A stretch of DNA of 64,000 bases from Syngnathus acus (taxonomy: Eukaryota > Chordata > Actinopteri > Syngnathiformes > Syngnathidae), in assembly GCF_901709675.1 (NCBI RefSeq), contig NC_051106.1, positions 5,220,001-5,284,000 on the forward strand, given 5' to 3'. Within the stretch, counting starts at the first letter, position 1; each line of letters starts with the position of its first letter. Position numbers and translations under genes: made by a program. Below the pieces are notes generated by a model that had not been told where the DNA came from, did no database searches, and worked only from the letters and a program-made list of their open reading frames with translations. This document shows, in pieces, positions 20,201 through 32,233 of this stretch.

Positions 20201-23200
20201 GCTATAATAATCTTGTCTTTCTTTGATATAAATGAGGGGATAGAAAGCACTATGGACAGGGAAGAGGGGAAATGTAATAGTATTGGGTTTTATAGGTAAT
20301 AAGAGTGAGATGATCAAAGGTTCTCAATACTCAAAAGCAGCAAGGTTGCACTCGAGGGGAAACTGAGTGCTCTCCACGTTGGCTCAGTAAATTGCCAGAT
20401 CAGCTAATCAGAATTCAACTGGAAGATGTAAGTTTGAGGAGACTAATTGAAGATAGATTTAAGGGCCATCCATCTGGATGTAGCGACCCTCTATTGCTCT
20501 TCTTGGCAACTTCTGGTGAATATTAATAATGCTTTTTATATAGTGGGAGGGGGGGGGGTCCAATTGAAACCCCTAAAAAGCATCAAACATGCAGGGTGAA
20601 ATTACTCAGAGGATCTCTCAAGCAGACCGTCCATTTATGTGCCCTCTTGGTTACATGGAGGGCCATGCACTCATGAAAAAAAATTAAAAAATAAATATCA
20701 GCACCTGCTCATGACCATATGAGCCAATTGAACAAGTATGGCCATACAGTATGTTGCCCTCCTCTAGATGATTAATCTCCGGATGCGTGGTGCTGCTTGA
20801 CCCGACTGGCATAAGATTGAACATCCCAGGAAAAAAAAACCCCATCAGGTATAGTTAATGAAGAGTACAGACTGATCAAGAGGTAGGCAAGAATAAATGG
20901 AACTGCAGTTTAATGAAGTCTTGGTGATAAGAAGGGTTTGGATTTGCATAAGGCAATTGCAAAGAATTAATGGCATTACGTATGGAATACAGGTAGCTTC
21001 AAATCGTGTTAAGGATTAGTTGGGTTGTTTTTCCCCAAGGTTACCTTTTATCTATAGAAAAATAAATTGTCATTTAAGTTCATTTTAAATAACTTTTTAT
21101 AAGCACCACACAAACATAAACCGTGTGTGTGTGGATGTAGCTTGTCTGACGTCATGTTGATCTGGAGAGAGATTAAGCGAGTTTACACTAAATCAAAAGC
21201 GCTACTGTGGGTTGGAGCCAAGTTGCGCAATTGATTGCTTTAATACTTGATTCATCATCACTCAATTTGACATATTGCTATACTCATGCAGTGAGTCAAA
21301 TGTAAGGAATATAACTTCTTTATCCGATGCATATTTTAAGAATGTTAGTTCCCGTTTATAAAGTTTCAAGGACATTTATTTCTCTTTTTTGTTTTCTTTT
21401 TCGAAATCCTCCTTAGTTTGACTATAAAGCTTTGAATTATTTCCTCTGTTTAAAGCTGGCTTCAAAACACCTCATATGATTGGTGTTTTCAGTTGGATAT
21501 TCTGCTTTGTGGCCCAATGACATCATCTATTTTTTTTCCCTTTTCACCATGGCCCTTGATCTGATAGTGAGAACACCGACGCAAACAACGCTGTCAATAT
21601 GGCATTCACCAGTGTTGTTATTTACCCCAGGACTTGCCATCTAATGTCATCGTCCTGGGACCATTTCATACAACGGCCCAAGTGGTACAGAACTATGGTT
21701 ATCATTATTTTTTTTAAATAAAAACAAAACAAAACACATTTGGTCCCTGAAATGAATTACTTGACGATTCAACAACTTTCATAGACATAAATTGCCCATT
21801 ACGGCGTCCCATTTTAAATTGGTTGCGCCTGTCATCACTTCTGAATTTCCAGTGTTTGATTTACATTTTGGAAATAATGCCATTAGTCCCCAATAACCAT
21901 CCTGCTCTTATTTTACAACCTGAAGTACCTTTCTCTTACTCCTCAAGGAGACATTTTCACTTCACTGCTTTGATACGCTTGGCTGCTCAGTAGCTGTTGA
22001 AGTTTGGGGATGAGCCGGGTGGGTAGGGGGGATAAAAATAAATAAAGGCTCCCACCGCAGACAGGTGTCTGATTCTTATTCCCATGGCAAACCTGTGCCA
22101 CAGCTAGATGCAGATTGCCCGTGGAGATCACTGTTGGTGCAAAATGGTAGTGTGTGTGTGTGTGTGTGTGTGTGTAGGCGCTGACCCAAACTGGGACCAT
22201 TTTTGCAGGCCTTCAAATATGATCTGTGCTTGAGGGGAGATGATACAGCAGCGAGGGTACGATTGCTATAATGATAGACTCCTAACCAGACATTTTTCAT
22301 AAATGGAAACTTCAGAGCTTTGACAAGAATCAAGAATGGGCTCATATGATGTCAGGCAATTTGGAGGGAATGTTTTTTTGGGGGGAGAAAATTACCATGT
22401 TGTGTATACTTTTGCAGAAATAGAGTTCACCTCGGGTGGAATCAATGAAAATTGGGAATGATTCCTGTTGGTTGGCTTAAAGACATTTTGTCTAGCTTTT
22501 ATTTTACTTTTTCATAGTGGAAAATTTTGTATATTTTATCGAAAGTGTTACAGTAAATCAGAGTTGGCTTGAATGAGGACGTGTTTGATACGATTTGTAC
22601 AGCATAGATTCCTCTTCCAAATTTGGTCCGACTCCAAATTGGCCATGCTTTGAGGCACTGGACTGTATGTTCCCATGTATAAAGTCTGTCTTTCAAAGCT
22701 TTTTTTTTTCTCTGGTGTGCAAAATGGGATCGCCTACCTCGGGGTATGATTAGCATGGGAAGTCATTCCACCTATCCTCATGGCCACTGTGATAAAAATA
22801 TAGGAAAGTGATTAGAAGAGATGTGGGAGGGGGGAGAAGCTTGATTCATTTATATTTTATGACATATGAAAAAGTAATCTGACCTATAGACGCTATGGCT
22901 CACTCTTGATGGGAAAGTAAAGGAGACTACATCTGTTGAAGACTGCTTAATTTCAATGGCAGCACTGCATTATTTACGTTATTAAAAACCACGACGGAAC
23001 TCATTCAGGAGACACGTGCATTAATCCCAGCTTGGAGATGAAAATAAGGTGACAGGATGGACTCTCTCTCTTGCTCTCTACAGAGCCATCTTCAACCCGG
23101 CTGGTTATTCTAGCATATTGTGATGGTTATTGCAATTAGGTCGCGTCCATGGTTTTCCGTCAGTGAATGTGGTCTTAAATTGAAATTACTGTAAAAGATT

Positions 23201-25670
23201 TGATGGACAGTTGTGGTGGGCCAATGGTGATCCTGTTACATTTTAGAAACATGTTATCATTTATTTATTTATTGTTTAGCTCCACATTCTTAGCAGTACA
23301 TGCAAGAGAATGTGGATGAAGTTAAATCCCATGATTCTGACTTTGTTTATTCCCAATTTTATAATCACCCAAAAAGTATCCCTCATTCAAGCAAGGTAGT
23401 GACATTTCAGACTTGGTTTTGTTTTTTTTCCACACACAAAAACAAAAGCCAACGAATAATACGACACCACCGAGGGCAGTAGAAGGAAACCAAAACAACT
23501 ATTAAAAAGACACTTTGTTGGTCCACTGCACTAAAGGGAACCACAAAGTCAGGTGATGGCTATATGCCGCTTTGTCATGCCGACGGTCCCATTTAGCCAT
23601 TATGGGATTGTAGTCCTATAAAATGTTGTTTACAGCTGTTTGTAATGTTCCAAGTTCCACCTCTACCTTATAAATTTTACATTAAGCTGTTGTATAAAAT
23701 CTGCTCATTCTGAAAAGCTCCATGAAGATTTTCATACAGAAACAATCGGTCGTACCAGAGACTGACCATTGACCGTCCATTTTATTGCTTGGCGAAGGTG
23801 ATCACTCCATGTTAGGCAATTATATTTGCATCAAGGTAAAGTGGGATTCTTGGGTACGTCAACTTATACTAACAACCCCCCTCCAGATTCACATACAAAA
23901 ACATGACACATTGTCATAGTGACAGTGTGTCATTGCGACAATACTTGTTTTGTGTCGTGTAAGCAATTTTGTACCCGCACGTCGGGGGAGTGTGGGGCGA
24001 TTGTTGTGATGCATCTTCTGTCTTTTGATGAGCAGGGTTGTATTTAAACAGCATCATTTTCACAACGTTGGTCCAGCTCCATGTTTTTCAGGTCAGTCGG
24101 GGTTTAATTGTCGGGCCTTAAATATTCATGGGCACGGTGAGTGGATAAATGAAGGTATAAGCACACTGTAAAATTTCCAATAGGGCAAGTGTCACTGACT
24201 TCCCCGGATACAATTTACTGTACGCGGCGACATTTACTGTAATGCCAATTAATATGTTAAGAGCACGAAAAGAAAGCCGAATGACATTTTCCATTTATAC
24301 ATCATGGACTAATCTAGAATGAGATGGATACCATTAAGACGAAAGGTGCACGGCAATGAAAGGAGCACTTTATGTGGGGTCTTTTATAAAGGTATGACTC
24401 TATGTAATTCTAACATTCAATCTCACCTTTGATGCTTTCATTCATTACTTTTTACCTGTGGAAGTAACCATTTCTTTTACAATACTTCCAATGTTGATTC
24501 TGCTTGACTTCCAAGTTATTCACATTTTGAGCCAAATGGTTGAATATACGGTAAATAGTGTGTTTGGTGGTGTGTAAAATTAATCACTCAGGTGAAGTCT
24601 AACCTAATTGGAGGGTTGTGTATCTCTGGATTTATTTATTTGTTTACACTTTGGCCTTGATTAACATGACGGCTAAGAAAAACATACTTGTGGAGTTCCT
24701 TTGGCAAAATTTATCACGCACAGTGATGGTTTGAACTCAATTTTGCTTTTCAAGGATTTTATTTTCCAGAAAACTAGTTAACTATTTTTGGGGCATTCTA
24801 CTTTGTTAGATCCACTCTTTTGGGGAAGAAAAAGATAAAGGAGTGATTTATTTTTCTATCACCAAGATAGCATTTTCCCCCTTACTATAGTTTGTACACA
24901 GACATTTTTTCGAGTCACAATGTGTAACTTAGCAACAACCAAAGCTGATATAATCGCACCCAGCTGTCATCCCCCCTCCACTTACCTCTCTTGCCAAGGT
25001 TACTATCCCCTCATCCTCTATGCTTCCATCCTTCTCCTTAATGGCTTATTTGATGATAATTAACCCTGAATCCAACAGAGCCAGTGAAAGATTGATGGCT
25101 TCGTCGGCCCGCAACACCTGTTCTTCCTGCGAGGGCTCCCACTTACCAAACCGTGGCCAAATATGGCTGCCCTTAAGGCCCCCGCATGTTAATGTCAAAG
25201 ACAAACACGGGTCCTCCCCAGCGTCCTGGGTGCGCTGTATAGGGCAACACTGCGACCACAACCTCTGATTACACTCATTATTCCACTCAAGCCAGGCTAT
25301 TCTAAGGGGCATCTTGCAGTCCCTTTTGTTCCAATTATCTACAGTGGCCCATAAAATGTCCATTCATCTGCTGCCATACACCCTTTGCATACAGATGCCC
25401 CGACTCACTGGAGAGCATCTTTCATTAGGCCAGTCCTCTTGTCAGGGAATCCATTTGGGCAAGGGAGCAAGTGCACATTTGGGAGCCTGGCGCATGGGAG
25501 TCGTATAATTAAGGAGTCATGCGAAACAGCTCGAGTGTAATAATGGTCAAAGTTATGCAATTTTCAGGCCACATTGTATTCACCCCCACCAACCTGGCAT
25601 ACACAACACGCACAAAAAGATACCCTCTGGTACAAGTGGAATCCTCGTACCTCAGAAATCACATACAATG
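17289..25670. other. Long non-coding stretch with candidate conserved islands
   Basis: No gene is recognised. It holds a TG microsatellite (22150-22175), a G-run at about 20545-20560, and several high-complexity AT-rich islands, for example 17735-17805, 19740-19835 and 25045-25165, discussed in the findings. Confidence 0.45.
22150..22175. repeat. (TG)n microsatellite
   Basis: Thirteen uninterrupted dinucleotide units. Confidence 0.92.
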
Positions 25671-25750
25671 TAATTTCCGGACTATAAGTAGTTACATTTA
25701 GCACAAGCTTTGAACCCTGCGACTTATAGTCCAGTGCATCTTATATTCAG
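25671..25750. mobile_element. Partial foldback element, variant subfamily
   Basis: It starts with TTTCCGGACTATAAGTA and contains GCACAAGCTTTGAACCCTGC followed by GACTTATAGTCCAGTGC. The same internal phrase occurs at 63401-63436, so the two form a subfamily distinct from the GGTGCGCC-type copies. The right end is missing. Confidence 0.65.
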
Positions 25751-25770
25751 GTTATGCTTATAGTCAATAC

Positions 25771-25810
25771 ATAAATAAATATATAAATAGATAGATAGAT
25801 AAATAAATAT
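25771..25810. repeat. (ATAA)n/(GATA)n microsatellite
   Basis: Mixed ATAA and ATAG tetranucleotide repeats. Confidence 0.85.
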
Positions 25811-25873
25811 CAAAGAATAGGGAGATTTTACTTAATTTCATTCAATTTAGTTTCACGATGCAACTCACTAGAT

Positions 25874-26196
25874 CAGGGGTGTCAAACTCATTTTTTTTGC
25901 GGGCCGCATTATAGTCATAGCTTCTTTCGGAGGGCCATTATGACTGTCAACCCAAATAAATGTATGAGCACCTCATATTATATACAGTAAAAGCTACAAA
26001 ACAAACTGACAAATAACTCGTTTTCAAATCAGACGAGTAAAAACTGATCAAATATTTTAAAAAAAGATATTAAAAGTGAAGACAATTTGCAATTCTAGTA
26101 ATGACACGAATTTGATGCACAATTTGTCTTCGCGGGCCACATAAAATGATGTGGCGGGCCGTATCTGGCCCCCGGGCCTTGAGTTTGGCACTTGTG
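25874..26196. mobile_element. Non-autonomous hAT-type element with perfect TSD
   Basis: It begins CAGGGGTGTCAAACTCA and ends TGAGTTTGGCACTTGTG, inverted repeats matching at 13 of 17 bases. CACTAGAT flanks it exactly on both sides (25866-25873 and 26197-26204). The 8-bp duplication supports the hAT superfamily. The interior is AT-rich with GGGCCGC and GCGGGCC blocks near the ends and codes for nothing. Confidence 0.9.
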
Positions 26197-26204
26197 CACT
26201 AGAT

Positions 26205-28482
26205 GCTCATGACAGTTGAGAACTGAAATATCACTTACTTAGTTTTAATTGTATTTAGCTTTACTATGCAATTTCTCTGTACACTTGTAAGGCAGTTGAG
26301 AACAGGGGGACTGTTTTGTTAGATCTGTAAGGTTTCACATTACATTATTTCCAATTGGGAGGATGGTTATGAAACTCCAAAATGGAAATTAACCAGCGTT
26401 ATTAGAGGTTCCACTTTAGTGGATATTGTATACCTATGTTGTGGCCGTGGGTGTATTTCTCTTGTGGTGAGTAACTGCTGTGAGAAGCTGGAATTTATGA
26501 GAGTGTTGAGAAATGATTCCAGACTTCACACGTGCTCACTATTATACTAAACAGATGTTAATTATTTCCTTTACTCCCCCCAACTTCACGTGAGATGTTC
26601 CCCTCTCCTGTCGATGTCGGGGTGAGGCATCCCCCCCGTCGTTTTTGCTGCAGTAGGGGCTTTCGGGAATTGGGGACTAATCCAATGCAGGAAAGTATTT
26701 AATTTTTCATAAGCAAAGGAACCACAGACTGCACACAACTAACAATGCACCCCAAAGCAGATGTAGGGCGTTTTTAATTTATGGAGAATGGAGCAAAATG
26801 GGCAGATGGAACAAGAGGAGGTGGAGGCATGCTGAGGGACTCTACTTTTTCTCTCTTTTCACCTCACAAACAAGCAGAGGCTGTGAGCGCATGCCACCGT
26901 GCACGCACACACACACACTCCCACTCGCTGCTCAAAAGACGGCAACTACTTGCACAAACGCACCACCCCCACAAGTTGCGCACTTCCCACTCCCGACGTC
27001 TCATCATCACACACTCACAAACAAAAACGCCCCCCCCCCTCGTATATTTAAAAACAATTTCACTTTCAATTGCAACCCCCAAGAAAACACATCCTCTAAA
27101 TAAAACAGCACCATTCCTCGACCGGACCTGGTGATCAGCGTCCGTAATGAGCGGCCTTGTGTTTTCTCCAGAAAGGAGAGGGGCTTTGTGTGTGGTGGGC
27201 CATGTATAGATATGAATATGCATAAGAAGCTGTCAGACAGGCAACAGGCACTGCACATACAGTATATGTGATGCCAAAGGTCACCAGAGTGAGGCGTGAA
27301 AATTAGCTCTTCGTCGGGCATTTGGAGACACTGAATAAGTGTTTGGAGGGCGTGGGTGGACTGTGAATTATGCTAATGCATGAAAGTAGTCCTTGGCTCA
27401 CTTTGGAGGACGCTATTGATTGAGAAGTTCTGTCTAGTCGTCTAAAATATTTTTGTTTCTTAGTTTGAGTTGGCAGAATACCAATGACATCATTTCATAA
27501 TGCTTACAGGGTGAAATATGGACTGTATTAAAAAATCCCTTTTATTTAAAAAATAAATAAATACTCATTTAAATAGCCTGTACCAGCAAAAAATACACAC
27601 AGTTTACTAATAAATATAATGGTACATTGTAGACATAAAAATATAGTAAGCTTTGCCCCGCTACCAATATGTGATTTTAAAAATGTATGTATTGCAGAGC
27701 TCCTAAACACAGTTCCAGTTAAACCATGCCTTCTCGTCTCCCTAAACAAAATCCATCCCCAAAATGGTGTCTATTTTACTTGGCTACCACTCTAACAAGA
27801 ACAACCATCCTCAGCTTGTTAACTATTCATTTGCGGTGACATTAGCCCAGCATTATGTCTCTCCCAAACGCATGAGTCCTCGGGCTTTTGCCCAGACGGC
27901 CTCCCTGTCCCGCGGCCTCTGCTGTAAATTCCCCACTTAAAATTTCATGATCTCCCGCTCGGCATGATACCACTTCCATCATGAAGGAGTTCTCAAACCT
28001 AATAACCGTTTCGACTCTCGGCGAGCCATCAAAAACCTATTTGTTTCAACAAAAGCCTTCTCCCTCCTTCTATACAACGGGTAATAATGCTAGATAGGTT
28101 TTAAGGGCAATGAATTGTGGAATTACCATTTTCTGCCCTCTCTGTCTCTGTCTCTTTCTTCCTGTTCTCTCTCTTCTCCAGATCATTATATTAAACACTT
28201 AATTATTCATTGGTAATGCCTGTCATGATGAAATATTGTCCTCTGCCAATCGGAATGCATCATACTGCCGAGGCTCCCCTTCCTGAGGTTAATGGCACGG
28301 TCCTCACTTGCATTAGCTTGGCTAAATGCAGCACACCTCATAAGTCAAAGTTCCCTAAGTGAGTGGCCAAGTCATCACCCTGATCGCTCGTGGGTCAGTG
28401 AGCTCATCCTAAGGAGGACGATTTCACACACACATACACATATAAATGTCCACATCCTATCTTTTATTGTTTCATCTGAAGC
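26205..28482. other. Non-coding stretch, no gene recognised
   Basis: It contains C-runs and CA-rich simple sequence around 26900-27040 and a homeodomain-site-rich island at 28180-28265. Open frames here overlap simple sequence and look accidental. Confidence 0.45.
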
Positions 28483-28847
28483 ACAAGCCGGCAAACCCAA
28501 GGCCCATAAGCCATATGTGGCCTGCAAGAGCATTTGATCTGACCCACTATAAATTGTAAAAACAACCCCCCAGTTTAAAACGATATAAAAAGCTTAAAAC
28601 CTTTAACCCCCAAATGCTCATAATATATAACAACAATACAATGTTGCCTTACTCTATTGACGTATAACCATGATATATTGTTTAAATTCAACTGTTTTTA
28701 TAGCATACAGTATGTTTATTGCTATTACAGTAGCAAGTCTAAATTTAGAGTTTTGGCTGCTTCAGTGTAGTAGTACCATGATGTGCCGCTACTAGAAAAG
28801 ATGCCGCATAGATAAAAGTTCAGAAGAAGCTGAGAAGATGCATTAAT
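28483..28847. repeat. Possible hAT-type relic
   Basis: The start, with CCGGCAAACCCAAGGCCC and ATATGTGGCCTGCAA, resembles the ends of GGCCCG-rich hAT-type repeats. It has decayed and its right boundary is unclear. Confidence 0.35.
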
Positions 28848-28958
28848 GGTGCGCCTTATAGTCCAATGCGCCTTATATAAGGACAACGTTTTAAAATGAG
28901 CCATTCATTGACGGTGCGTCTTATAGTCCGGTGCGCCTTATAGTCCAGAAAATACGGT
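28848..28958. mobile_element. Right-hand part of a foldback element
   Basis: Repeated GGTGCGCCTTATAGTCC blocks end in CCAGAAAATACGGTA. A GTTTTAAAATGAGCCATTCA segment inside matches the 65-bp unit of the copy at 9959-10254, so both belong to one subfamily. The left end is lost. Confidence 0.72.
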
Positions 28959-29729
28959 ATATTGCAGCATTCTAATTCCTATGATGTTGTGCAGACATTC
29001 AAAAAGAACTTCAAGTGAAATTCCAATTCACTGTTCCAGGTCCCAGGTCAGACGATACCGACTTGCCCGTGATTGGTGTTTGCCGTCGGGGCTTATAAAG
29101 GTGAAGAGTGGATGGATGACTATTCATACGGCGTCCTCATGGATGCAGCCTCTATAAATGGCCCCAGCAGAGTCTTATGACTAAATTATGAGCGTGACAT
29201 TAGTCATTCCATACCACATGTTCAATTTCCCCGACATAAACATTATTAAACAGATTACAGGGTATAGCGTTGACAAGGATCTCGCAGGTTTGATAGGAAG
29301 ATGCATGGCACTCTCCATGTGTTAATACACCTCGCCATGCAATCTTTCCTTTGCAAATATGCAGCGTTCACAAAAAGGATGGTTTTATGCACTTAAGAAA
29401 ATTGCGGCTGATTAAATCTTTCTAATATTGCTAAAATGAAATTCATCTTATCATTGGTTAACAGGGCATTTCATGTAATGGGGTGGAAAAAGTAAACATT
29501 TAGCTGTTTGCCAATAAAATGCTGACAAATGAGTAAATCTCACGAGCTTTGCTGCTTTTGTCTGCCGCAATTACAATAAATCACATTGAAAATTTATTTT
29601 ACTTGCAGGAAGGTCAGATTGTTTCAAGCCGGAAAAAACCCGGAAACAAAAAAGATCAACCGCTTAACTAAAACCCAGAATAGGGGATTGTTGTAAACTT
29701 CTCTTAACATGTCAGCACATTTTAAAATA
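28959..29729. other. Non-coding stretch, no gene recognised
   Basis: AT-rich sequence with one high-complexity island at about 29175-29275. No coding signal is seen. Confidence 0.45.
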
Positions 29730-29864
29730 AATGTTTAAGAAATGGCAAGTCAGTGTACAGTACCGGACTTTCAGTCCAATGGCGAACAGACTGCCATCTA
29801 GAGGAATCAATAAATGCAACACCTGGTTCATGAATCATCTCGAAGCTTCATTTGCTCATCACTA
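29730..29864. mobile_element. Terminal-inverted-repeat element, truncated copy (family ending CATCACTA)
   Basis: TTTAAGAAATGGCAAGTCAG and the 3' end TGGTTCATGAATCATCT to CATCACTA match the copy at 55669-55840. The 5' end is missing. Confidence 0.6.
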
Positions 29865-30207
29865 CAAATAACGTGGTACCTGAAGCAGATCAGTTCCTCC
29901 CACCCTATGATTGTCTACTTTCTGCTGAATTTAAAGTCACATTACTGCATTGCACTATTTACATAACTAGTCCAAGCTCATTTCTTTTTACAAGCTCATG
30001 CACCACAATTGTGTTTCTATAAACAACTTATTAGTGAATGACATTTGAAATGCAACACATTCAAGTCCAGAATTTATTTGACCTTCGCATGGCAGTTGAC
30101 TCCCCTCACCATCGAGCTCATTAGTGCAGCATCTAATCTCATTAGACGATGATGCGCGAAGATGGCACGGCTACAAAGTCCTCTCTCTTTCTCGCTCTCT
30201 CTTTCAG

Positions 30208-30281
30208 GTTCGGGCCAGACGTATGAACAGGTGTCGGAGCGGCCGGCGTTCAAGTCTGCGCCCGGCAGAGTCCCCCGCTAA
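30208..30281 (+). CDS. Possible 3'-terminal exon, unrecognised
   Basis: A pyrimidine-rich tract (about 30179-30205) runs into TTTCAG, a good splice-acceptor sequence. If an exon begins at 30208, one frame (first full codon 30210) reads SGQTYEQVSERPAFKSAPG and ends in VPR and TAA at 30279-30281. This short, GC-richer stretch of 23 codons has a protein-like composition unlike its AT-rich surroundings. I do not recognise the protein and cannot see the preceding exon. It could equally be an alternative exon, part of a conserved non-coding element, or chance. The other two frames were less persuasive: one stops after five codons and one is arginine-rich. Confidence 0.25.
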
Positions 30282-32142
30282 CCCTTCTCCCTTAATTACC
30301 GCGGCTAGCAGTATGCTCGCTATCTGCTGCCTTTCATGACAGTTGGTGTTTGCAAAGAGGCTTTTATGTTTGTTTTAGCTGATGTTTGCTGCTTATTTAG
30401 TCTTTGTCAGAGGAGCAATTTTGCATCTTTATCTGTTGATTCCAACTGCTCTGAGAGACAGAGAGCCGCTTTGGAAACTTTGGGCAATAATCAGGTGTTG
30501 ATTTTGTGTTTTCTGTAACTATTTACAAGAAACTTAGTGTGCATAGAGAATGAAATGATGGCACTACAGCACAGCTGTGAGGATTTGGTTGGTTCCGTCA
30601 AGGCCTTGGGCATATAGGCCTAGTCATTTCCATGTTGACAACGGTAGTAATCAAGAATTTTCCTGCTTTAACACGCTAACATTTCATTTCCGTGATATGC
30701 GACTTCAGCTTTGTTCCTGAGCCTAATCTCCAAATAACAATGAGCCGCTTTCCTGATAAATCTCATTGACATTCTTCACTCCAAACCTCCACTAACCTCG
30801 CTTTCAATCCCATTTGTTACTCTCCCCTGTCCACGTATTTTATTTTTTATTATTCCATGAAGCTCATATTGCATATCATGTGGCGTCGTATTTATTGTTG
30901 CAGCTTATTTAAATAATCACCGGCATGTCAAGGAACATTATAGCCGCCTGTCAAGGTAATAACACATTGTCAGCGCTGTTGGCAAGCAAATATTAAACCA
31001 TAGATCAACGTTTAACAATGCATAATGGACTGAATCTGCATGCTCCTGTTTCCATTTCAGTTGGCCCTCGGCTATATTAGAATAATTTAATGCTCCAAAT
31101 AATATGAAAAAGGTGTTATTATTGCTTTTTTGATGATTAATAGTCGAGGGAATTATAGTTTCGTGTAGTAAGTAATATGAGGCTGTTTGTATGTGACATT
31201 TGTTTGATTGTAATATCCCATGGTAACAAAACTTGGGAAAAAAAGAAAACTGTATAACTTATAAATCTGCCATTTTGTGATTTATGTATAGCCGCATTAT
31301 GCTGGTAAATTGCTATGGTGTTTGTTAGTGTCAGAGTGCATGAGAAGCTTTAATATGCAAAATATGTGAACATCCACTTTAAAGATTAATTATTTTTACT
31401 TATATTTATAAAAGCAATTTGTTCACAGAAACTTGCTCAATAATAGGAGAAAAACAGGAATCAGTATTCCAACTCCTAAAGTTGTTTGAACTTTGGGGTG
31501 AATGTTTGACCAAAATTGCTAGTTTGAATTTTGAGGTACATCTGTGTTGTCTTTTGACAAGCTGACTAATGTAAATCCATTAATTGCTTTTTAAAGCCTT
31601 TTATTGTTTCCCTGTTGGGCTTTTTATCTACTTAAATTCCGTTTGTTCGCTAATCGCTGCACTTGTGTGCCGCCTGAGATTGGTGAAAGGAAGTGGAAAA
31701 AAAACAAACATTTTTTTTTTTTTTCGATCCTTTTAAGGGACGATCCTTCTACGGTTCATCGACATTCATTGCTTGACGTTGCACTGACGGAGCAAATATG
31801 CAAGTGCTCTTTGACATTTCTGTCTGATTATGCGTGATGGGTGCTAAACCTGCAGTGCTAGCCTGAGGGTTCCTCTCGTCAGATACTCACTTAAGTAGCG
31901 CCTATCATAGCTCGGGGCAGCTCCGGGTGGGTTTGATTAGGCCTCTGTGGACAGCCAGGGTCAAGGAAAGGCCGTCTCCTCGACGAGGAAAGCGGAAACG
32001 AGAGACGGACGCGCAAATGAATGGTAACGGAGAATTAGACACGTCGGCCAAGGTCTGCGTTTCCCTGCAATCAGCACGACACCTGGCCTCGTCTTAATTG
32101 GTCAGAATACCTCCACCTAATCCTCTTCCTCTGTGTCTGCAG

Positions 32143-32233
32143 ACCTTTGAGCTCAGCGGTGAATGGACAAAAGCCGGCCATGAAGGGGGATGAAAAAGAA
32201 GGGGGGCCCCTAATCCAATTAGATAACTGTTAG
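32143..32233 (+). CDS. Possible 3'-terminal exon, unrecognised
   Basis: The pyrimidine-rich sequence ending in TGTCTGCAG at 32142 is a fair splice acceptor. The frame starting at 32144 reads PLSSAVNGQKPAMKGDEKEG and ends LIQLDNC with TAG at 32231-32233, 29 codons in all. I do not recognise it, no partner exon is visible, and the TAATCCAATTAGAT sequence near its end would also suit a homeodomain-bound enhancer. Confidence 0.15.
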
